DNA of 64,000 bases from Variovorax paradoxus B4 (lineage in GTDB: Bacteria > Pseudomonadota > Gammaproteobacteria > Burkholderiales > Burkholderiaceae_C), in contig NC_022247.1 in NCBI RefSeq assembly GCF_000463015.1, positions 5,331,501 to 5,395,500 on the forward strand, given 5' to 3'. Shown in pieces: positions 58,651-64,000 of this stretch. Under the pieces are notes generated by a model that saw only the letters and a list, made by a program, of their open reading frames with translations, was not told the DNA's origin and did not search any database. The stretch's first letter is position 1, and every line of letters begins with the position of its first letter. A program made the translations under genes and the position numbers.

Positions 58651-58836
58651 GGTCGGGATCGGAAAGAGAGAAGAAAAAGCAATCGCCGCACTGTAAGCCA
58701 CCCGCGGGCCACCCGTGTCACGCGCGGCAACGGCGGCCCGGCGGGGCTGCTTCACAATCGATCTCCTGCCGCGGTGGCGGCCTGGCGCCCCACCCGCTCC
58801 CCCTTTCCTTTTTTTTGTTCTTCAAGGAGTTTTCTC

Positions 58837-59685
58837 ATGACTATCCAGACCGTCGGCATCATCGGTGCCGGAACAATGGGCAACGGCATCGCGCAGGCCT
58901 GCGCGGTGTCGGGCGTCAACGTGGTGATGATCGATGTCGCCCAGGCGGCGGTCGACAAGGGCCTGGCCACCGTGTCGGGCAGCCTCGACCGCCTGATCAA
59001 GAAAGAGAAGCTCACGGCCGAGCAGAAGGCCGCGGCGCTCGCACTGATCAAGGGCTCGACCAACTACGACGACCTGAAGGGCGCGCAACTGGTGATCGAG
59101 GCCGCCACCGAGAACCACGCGCTCAAGCTCAAGATCCTGAAGCAGGTCGACGAACTGGTGGCGCCCGAGGTGATCATTGCCTCCAACACCTCGTCGATCT
59201 CGATCACCCAGCTCGCGGCCGCCACCTCGCGCGCCGACCGCTTCATCGGCATGCACTTCTTCAACCCGGTGCCGATGATGGCGCTGGTGGAGCTGATCCG
59301 CGGCTACCTCACGAGCGACGCCACGCACGATGCCGTCAAGGCGCTGGCCGAGAAGCTGGGCAAGTCGCCGATCACGGTGAAGAACGCGCCGGGCTTCGTG
59401 GTCAACCGCATCCTGGTGCCGATGATCAACGAGGCCTTCTTCGTGCTGTCCGAAGGCATCGCCACGGCCGAGGACATCGATGCCGGCATGAAGCTGGGCT
59501 GCAACCAGCCCATCGGCCCGCTGGCGCTGGCCGACATGATCGGGCTGGACGTGTGCCTGGCCGTGATGGAGGTGTACCTCGAACAGTTCGGCGACTCCAA
59601 GTACCGGCCGTGCCCGCTGCTGAAGGAGATGGTGGCGGCCGGCCAGCTGGGCCGCAAGACCGGACGCGGCGTCTATACGTACTGA
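58837..59685 (+). CDS. 3-hydroxybutyryl-CoA dehydrogenase
   Basis: A 282-residue NAD-linked 3-hydroxyacyl-CoA dehydrogenase: GIIGAGTMGNGIA (about 8-20), catalytic His140 in GMHFFNPVPMMALVE, and the C-terminal FVVNRILVPMINEA. Resembles Hbd/PaaH single-domain enzymes. An AAGGAG site precedes ATG at 58837. Likely co-transcribed with the crotonase 36 bp later; serves acyl-CoA oxidation or butyrate/PHB metabolism. Confidence 0.94.
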   Translation: MTIQTVGIIGAGTMGNGIAQACAVSGVNVVMIDVAQAAVDKGLATVSGSLDRLIKKEKLTAEQKAAALALIKGSTNYDDLKGAQLVIEAATENHALKLKILKQVDELVAPEVIIASNTSSISITQLAAATSRADRFIGMHFFNPVPMMALVELIRGYLTSDATHDAVKALAEKLGKSPITVKNAPGFVVNRILVPMINEAFFVLSEGIATAEDIDAGMKLGCNQPIGPLALADMIGLDVCLAVMEVYLEQFGDSKYRPCPLLKEMVAAGQLGRKTGRGVYTY

Positions 59686-59721
59686 GCGCGCAAGCCAGGA
59701 ACAACAAAGGAGACAAGCGCC

Positions 59722-60537
59722 ATGACCGTGACACCCACCACGCCGCCTGCGGAAGGCTGCATCGACACCCAGGTGATCGATCACGTGCTGCTGATCGGCA
59801 TCAACCGCCCCGCCAAGCGCAACGGCTGGACGCCGCCGATGTTCAGGCAGCTGGCCGAGGCCTACACCCGGCTCGACGACGACCCGACGCTGCGCGTGGG
59901 CGTGCTGCATGCCTTCGGCGACCATTTCACGGCGGGCCTCGACCTGCCGGCGGTCACCGAGTACATGAAGCGCGGCGAGAAGGCCATTCCGGCCGGGCTG
60001 GTGGAGCCGCACGACTTCGGCCTGCCCGACTACCGCCGCCGCACCAAGCCGATGGTGGTGGCGGTGAAGGGCATCTGCTTCACGGTGGGCATCGAACTGA
60101 TGCTGGGTGCCGACATCGTGGTGGCGGCCGACAATTGTCGCTTCTCGCAGATGGAAGTGCAGCGCGGCATCATGGCCACGGGCGGCGCCACGCTGCGCAT
60201 GGCCGAGCGCGCGGGCGTGGGCAATGCCATGCTGCACCTGCTGACGGCCGACGAGTTCGACAGCGCCGAAGCCTACCGGCTCCACTTCGTGCAGAAGGTG
60301 GTGCCGGCCGGGCAGGAGCTCGACGCGGCGCTGGCCATCGCGCAGCGCATCGCGGCACAAGCCCCGCTGGCGGTGGTGGCCACGCGGCTCAACGTGATCA
60401 AGGCCGTGGAACACGGCCCGCTTGCGGCCGTGTCGGAATTCATCGAGACGCAGAAGCGCCTGTCGAACAGCGAAGACGCAGCCGAAGGCGTGCGCTCCTT
60501 CGTCGAGCGGCGGCCCGCGCGCTTCAGCGGCCGCTGA
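59722..60537 (+). CDS. Enoyl-CoA hydratase/isomerase (crotonase family)
   Basis: A 271-residue crotonase. Oxyanion-hole glycine region in FGDHFTAGLDLP (about 72-83) and the segment NCRFSQMEVQRGIMATGGATLRM (about 138-158). The exact catalytic acids are not typical of enoyl-CoA hydratase 1, so it may be a hydratase, isomerase or hydrolase. Its stop overlaps an ATG at 60537, coupling it to the next gene. Confidence 0.88.
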   Translation: MTVTPTTPPAEGCIDTQVIDHVLLIGINRPAKRNGWTPPMFRQLAEAYTRLDDDPTLRVGVLHAFGDHFTAGLDLPAVTEYMKRGEKAIPAGLVEPHDFGLPDYRRRTKPMVVAVKGICFTVGIELMLGADIVVAADNCRFSQMEVQRGIMATGGATLRMAERAGVGNAMLHLLTADEFDSAEAYRLHFVQKVVPAGQELDAALAIAQRIAAQAPLAVVATRLNVIKAVEHGPLAAVSEFIETQKRLSNSEDAAEGVRSFVERRPARFSGR

Positions 60538-60586
60538 TGACCTTTTCAAACGCACGGCGCTCGCCGCTGCCTTCACACTGTTCGCC

Positions 60587-61879
60587 GTGAACACCACCAC
60601 CTCCTGCGCCCAGACGCCCGCGCCCGCCACGCCGCCCGATCCCACGGCCACCTCGGTCGGGGCCCTGGGGTGGATGAAGGGCTTTCCGCCCCCGCCCGAC
60701 AGGCTGATCACCTTCGACGACCCGGCCGGCGGCGTGTTTCCGCGCACGCGCTGGAGCTTCTCGCATGTGCGCGAAACCGTGCCCACCGCCAACGTGTGGC
60801 GCGGCAGCAGCGCGGCCAGCCCGCTTCCGGCGGCGCCGCGCAGCGACATCGAGGCCGTCACCTTCAAGCCCCTGGGAAATGCCGGCAGCGACGAGACGCT
60901 GACCTTCGCCCAGATGATTCCGCGCACCTACACCGACGGCATCCTGGTGCTGCACCGCGGCCGCGTGGTCTACGAGAGGTACTTCGGCGCGCTCACGCCC
61001 GAGCGGCCGCACATCGCGATGTCGGTCACCAAGTCCTTCGTCGGCACGCTGGCGGCCATCCTCGCGGACGAAGGCAGGCTCGACCCGTCGGTGCCGGTCA
61101 CCCGCTACCTGCCAGAACTCAAGGACACGGCCTATGGCGACGCCACGGTGCGCCAGGTGATGGACATGACCATCGGCGTGCACTACTCGGAAAACTACGC
61201 GGACCCGAAGGCCGAAATCTGGGACTATGCACGCGCCGGCGGCATGCTGGCGCAGGGCCCGAACTACGCGGGCCCGAAGTCCTTCTACGAATTTCTCGCG
61301 ACGCTGAAGAAGAAGGAGGGCGCGCACGACGCCGCCTTTGCCTACAAGACGGTGAATGCCGAGGTGCTCGCCTGGATCCTGCGCCGCGCCAGCAACCGGT
61401 CGCTGGCCGACCTGCTGAGCGAGAAGATCTGGCGCCGCATCGGCGCCGAGCAGGACGCCTACTTCATGGTCGACCGCATCGGCACCGAGTCGGGCGGCGG
61501 CGGGCTCAATACCGTGCTGCGCGACCTCGCGCGCTTCGGCGAGACCATGCGCGACGGCGGGCGCGCGCCCAACGGGCTGCAGGCCATTCCAAAGGCGGTG
61601 GTCGAAGACATCACACGCGGCGGCGACCCCGCCAGGTTCGCCAAGGCCGGCTATGCGCTGCTGCCGGGCTGGTCGTACCGCAACATGTGGTGGGTCACGC
61701 ACAACCCGCATGGCGCCTACATGGCGCGCGGCATCCACGGCCAGAGCATCTACGTCGATCCGAAGGCGGAAATGGTGATCGTGCGCTACGCCGCGCACCC
61801 GGTGGCGGCCAATGCGGACAACGATCCGCTGACGCTGCCGGCATTCCAGGCCGTGGCCGAAGCGCTCATGCGCCCCTGA
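60587..61879 (+). CDS. Serine hydrolase (beta-lactamase/class-C family), probable frameshift at the signal peptide
   Basis: About 430 residues of a class-C beta-lactamase/esterase-type fold: SxxK as SVTKSF, YSEN at the Tyr position, and a KTG-like HGQS. I start at GTG 60587, just after a frame break. ATG at 60537 overlaps the crotonase stop, and adding one T to the TTTT at 60542-60545 would join it to this frame and give a normal signal peptide. So either a one-base deletion/sequencing error or slippage. An esterase is the likely activity. Confidence 0.75.
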   Translation: MNTTTSCAQTPAPATPPDPTATSVGALGWMKGFPPPPDRLITFDDPAGGVFPRTRWSFSHVRETVPTANVWRGSSAASPLPAAPRSDIEAVTFKPLGNAGSDETLTFAQMIPRTYTDGILVLHRGRVVYERYFGALTPERPHIAMSVTKSFVGTLAAILADEGRLDPSVPVTRYLPELKDTAYGDATVRQVMDMTIGVHYSENYADPKAEIWDYARAGGMLAQGPNYAGPKSFYEFLATLKKKEGAHDAAFAYKTVNAEVLAWILRRASNRSLADLLSEKIWRRIGAEQDAYFMVDRIGTESGGGGLNTVLRDLARFGETMRDGGRAPNGLQAIPKAVVEDITRGGDPARFAKAGYALLPGWSYRNMWWVTHNPHGAYMARGIHGQSIYVDPKAEMVIVRYAAHPVAANADNDPLTLPAFQAVAEALMRP

Positions 61880-61885
61880 GCTTTT

Positions 61886-62668
61886 TCAGGTCCATCCCGC
61901 GGCCCGCTCGCGGGCAATCACCAGCAGCCCGTCCATGATCAGGCTCTCGACCAGCTCGAAGTCCCCATTCATGACGGGCGCCATCTTCCAGCCCGCGCCG
62001 CCGGTCATGTAGCAGGCGGGCTCGGCGCCGCAATGCGAGCGCACGTGCTGCACCATGCGCTCGACGGCGCCGGCAATGGCATAGGTGCCGCCGCTGGTGA
62101 GCGCGTCACTCGTGTTGGTGGGGAATTCGCGCACCTCGCCGGTCGGCACATGCAGGCCCGCCGTGCCCGACTCCAGCGCGCGCAGCATGATGCCGTGGCC
62201 CGGCAGGATCAGGCCGCCCAGGAACTTGCCGCTGGCGTCGATGGCCTCGACCGTCACGGCGGTGCCGATCATCACCACCACCATCGGCCGCGCGGGGCCC
62301 GCGTCCAGCATCCGGTGGCGCGCGCCGATCATCGCCACCCAGCGGTCGGCGCCCAGCCGGGTCGGATGGTCGTAGCCGTTGACGATGCCGGCTTCGGCCG
62401 CGCTGGACACCACCCAGCGCGGCGCGCAATCGAAGCGCTCGACGATCTGCTCCTCGGCGCGGCGGCGCACCGCGTCGCCGGCCACCACGCAGCCCAGCAT
62501 GGAGCCGGGCGCGGGCAGGTCGGCCCAAGGGCCATCGGCCAGCCGTTCGATGTGGTCGAGAAACTCCGCACCATGCGCCTGCAGCGCAGCTCCCGGATGC
62601 GCCGCATCGTAGAGAGCCCATTTGAGGCGGGTATTGCCGATGTCGATCGCGAGGAAGGGGGATGCCAT
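61886..62668 (-). CDS. coaX: Type III pantothenate kinase
   Basis: A 260-residue CoaX that phosphorylates pantothenate in CoA synthesis. [17 protein letters not shown] (about 5-21), [11 protein letters not shown] and [10 protein letters not shown] are the ASKHA-fold motifs. ATG at 62668. Convergent with the serine hydrolase, 6 bp apart. Confidence 0.94.
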   Translation of the reverse strand: MASPFLAIDIGNTRLKWALYDAAHPGAALQAHGAEFLDHIERLADGPWADLPAPGSMLGCVVAGDAVRRRAEEQIVERFDCAPRWVVSSAAEAGIVNGYDHPTRLGADRWVAMIGARHRMLDAGPARPMVVVMIGTAVTVEAIDASGKFLGGLILPGHGIMLRALESGTAGLHVPTGEVREFPTNTSDALTSGGTYAIAGAVERMVQHVRSHCGAEPACYMTGGAGWKMAPVMNGDFELVESLIMDGLLVIARERAAGWT

Positions 62669-62802
62669 GGGCGGGATTATTGCGACTTTGTTGTTATTCA
62701 TGCTGGCACGTCTTTGACACACGCGGCGCGGGCCTACGCCGGTACATGCCATTGCGCCGCTACATTCGCCAGTTCCATCCACCACGGCACAAGGAGAAAT
62801 TC

Positions 62803-63264
62803 ATGGGATTGCTCAGTTTCATCAAGGAAGCAGGCGAAAAACTGTTCGGCGGATCGTCGGCCCAGGCGGCCGAGCCGGACGCCAACACCAAGGCCGCGGC
62901 GGCCATCAAGACTTACATCGAGACGCAGAATCTCGGGCTCACGGGCCTGGAAGTGACCTACACCGCCAGCAGCGGCGTGGTGACCCTGGCCGGCCAGGCG
63001 CCTTCGCAGGAAGCGAGCGAAAAAGCCGCGCTTGCCGCGGGCAACGTGGCCAATGTGACGAGCGTCGACAACAACCTGGTCGCCCCGCCCGCACCACCGG
63101 CCCAGTACCACGACGTGGTGAAGGGCGACACGCTGTCGGCCATCTCGAAGAAGTACTACGGCGACGCCAACAAGTACAACGCGATCTTCGAGGCGAACAA
63201 GCCGATGCTGAGCCATCCGGACAAGATCTACCCGGGGCAGAAGCTGCGCATTCCGGCGCTGTGA
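62803..63264 (+). CDS. BON/LysM-domain protein (YgaU/Kbp-like)
   Basis: A 153-residue protein with a BON-like domain (about 35-90) and a C-terminal LysM domain (about 102-152, YHDVVKGDTLSAISKKYYGDANKYNAIFEANKPML). No signal peptide; the E. coli relative Kbp is a cytoplasmic K+ binding protein. Good AAGGAG site before ATG 62803. Terminator follows. Confidence 0.9.
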   Translation: MGLLSFIKEAGEKLFGGSSAQAAEPDANTKAAAAIKTYIETQNLGLTGLEVTYTASSGVVTLAGQAPSQEASEKAALAAGNVANVTSVDNNLVAPPAPPAQYHDVVKGDTLSAISKKYYGDANKYNAIFEANKPMLSHPDKIYPGQKLRIPAL

Positions 63265-63286
63265 GCTGATTCGCTCGCCGCTGCAA

Positions 63287-63320
63287 CAAAAAGGCCCACT
63301 GGTTTCGGTGGGCCTTTTTG
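63287..63320. terminator. Bidirectional terminator after the LysM gene
   Basis: CAAAAAGGCCCAC and its complement (63287-63299, 63308-63320) with T5 on the plus side and A5 on the minus side. Confidence 0.85.
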
Positions 63321-63525
63321 TTTCTCTCGGGTTTTTATTCAGGGCGCCGGTGTTCGGGGCGCGTGCGCAGGCCACCGGGTACCCCCCTCCGCATAACGGT
63401 CACGTCGATGGGGTGCCTTGCGCAGCGAAATCAAGGAGGAGGCCGCAGGCCGGGGGACATTCGCTTCGCCGCGTACCCCATCGGCGGGATCGCGCCCCGA
63501 ACTGAGCCCGAATCCGTACCTGAAT
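63321..63525. repeat. Non-coding stretch with structured element before the rhodanese end
   Basis: About 205 bp without a gene between the terminator and the rhodanese stop. At 63406-63414 and 63475-63483 the exact 9 bp inverted repeat CGATGGGGT / ACCCCATCG encloses 60 bp with GGCCGCAGGCC and GGGGG and a GCGAA/TTCGC pair. A small element of unknown kind. Confidence 0.5.
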
Positions 63526-63939
63526 CTAGCTCTGCTTCCAGGGCAGCCCGCGCTTGCGCCAGCCGCCGATCTGCCCGCGGTGGCCGCTCTCGTCCGGATT
63601 GCCCTCGAAGCCTTCGAGGATGTTGTAGGCTTCCAGGCCCAGTTCGGTGGCGCGCCGGGCGGCGGCGATGGAGCGCACGCCGCTGCGGCACAGCAGCACC
63701 AGCTTCTTGTTGCCGTCCTCGCCCGCGGCGCGGATGCCGCCGTCGAAGGCCGGGTTGAGCGCCATGCCCGGCCACTGCTTCCAGGCCAGCGGCACGGCAC
63801 CGGGCACGTAGCCGACCCATTCGCGCTCGGCGTCGGTGCGCACATCGACCAGCACGGCCTCGCCGCTGGCCATCCACTGCGCGGCCTGCTCGGGCGTCAC
63901 GTCGCCGGCATAGCCCTTTTCCCCAACGGGTTCAGTCAT
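63526..63939 (-). CDS. Rhodanese-like sulfurtransferase
   Basis: A 137-residue single-domain rhodanese; Cys84 lies in the CRSGVRS active-site loop. MTEPVGEKGYAGDVTPEQAAQWM start, VDVRTDAEREWVGYVPGAVPL typical of the family. AAGGA site 8 bp upstream. The 61 bp to the window's right end show no clear gene. Confidence 0.92.
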   Translation of the reverse strand: MTEPVGEKGYAGDVTPEQAAQWMASGEAVLVDVRTDAEREWVGYVPGAVPLAWKQWPGMALNPAFDGGIRAAGEDGNKKLVLLCRSGVRSIAAARRATELGLEAYNILEGFEGNPDESGHRGQIGGWRKRGLPWKQS

Positions 63940-64000
63940 CTCTCTGCGTCCTTCTGATCAATAGGGTTACTTCACGGGCAACAGCCGTCTTTACGTTGCT

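Noticed and set aside
56467-59685. Plus-strand frame of over 1,000 codons ending in the hydroxyacyl-CoA dehydrogenase
   Set aside because: Only the last 282 codons are homologous to a known family and have a ribosome site; the rest is antisense to purT and the esterase.
63940-64000. C-terminus of a gene upstream of the rhodanese at the right window edge
   Set aside because: Two minus-strand frames each leave a plausible short C-terminal tail (ending at about 63972 or 63932), but 61 bp are too few to tell which, if either, is coding.

Overview
The window reads as a GC-rich betaproteobacterial chromosome of the order Burkholderiales, family Comamonadaceae, most likely Variovorax or a close relative. 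The grounds are gene content and order (atpIBEFH; rpsL-rpsG-fusA-tuf-rpsJ; EIIA-HPr-EI; purT; livHMGF with an acyl-CoA ligase), very high GC at third codon positions, and intergenic GC-rich palindromic elements of the kind common in that family. This assignment is inference from the sequence; no database search was run.

Layout. 1-2.5 kb: minus-strand ATP synthase Fo genes atpI-atpB-atpE-atpF and the start of atpH. 2.6-5.5 kb: a D-amino-acid transaminase-like gene, a DUF493 gene, lipB and lipA. 5.6-12.6 kb: accessory transport and regulation (MFS exporter with divergent LysR, acyl-CoA synthetase, SLC13/ArsB-like permease, AraC regulator, EamA exporter). 13-17.8 kb: a CurA-like reductase, an OmpR/histidine-kinase pair with a CpxP/Spy-like lipoprotein, and a small repeat-containing secreted protein. 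17.9-22.4 kb: a tightly coupled minus-strand cluster of lipoprotein, MFS permease, mannose-type EIIA, HPr and enzyme I. 22.4-24.3 kb: a TlpA-like redoxin, a GNAT acetyltransferase and a peroxiredoxin.

24.4-36.9 kb is the ribosomal block, all on the minus strand. The str group (rpsL, rpsG, fusA, tuf, rpsJ) starts from a near-consensus promoter and ends in a strong terminator after rpsJ. Two unrelated secreted-protein genes follow, one of them a poly-glycine HExxH lipoprotein. The S10 group then restarts at rplC from its own near-consensus promoter and runs to rpsQ, where a terminator closes it.

37-43.4 kb: dacC-type carboxypeptidase, hydrolase, thin ferredoxin, VanZ-like protein, hemJ, a candidate small RNA, hemB and corA. 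43.5-48.3 kb: a second repeat-containing secreted protein, LysR, dienelactone hydrolase, a DsbA-fold isomerase, an SDR, MarC and an EVE-domain protein. 48.5-55.4 kb: a branched-chain-type ABC uptake system (livHMGF plus binding protein) with an embedded long-chain acyl-CoA ligase, preceded on the same strand by an AraC regulator and an HSL-type esterase. 57.4-63.9 kb: purT, 3-hydroxyacyl-CoA dehydrogenase, crotonase, a serine hydrolase with a probable frameshift at its signal peptide, coaX, a LysM protein and a rhodanese.

Most of the window is ordinary housekeeping. The unusual parts are the two-gene insertion that splits the S10 ribosomal operon, a family of about 90 bp elements sitting directly behind stop codons, a candidate small RNA with an anti-Shine-Dalgarno CCUCCC between hemJ and hemB, and a two-member family of small secreted proteins with internal repeats. 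No rRNA, tRNA, insertion sequence, prophage or CRISPR array was seen.
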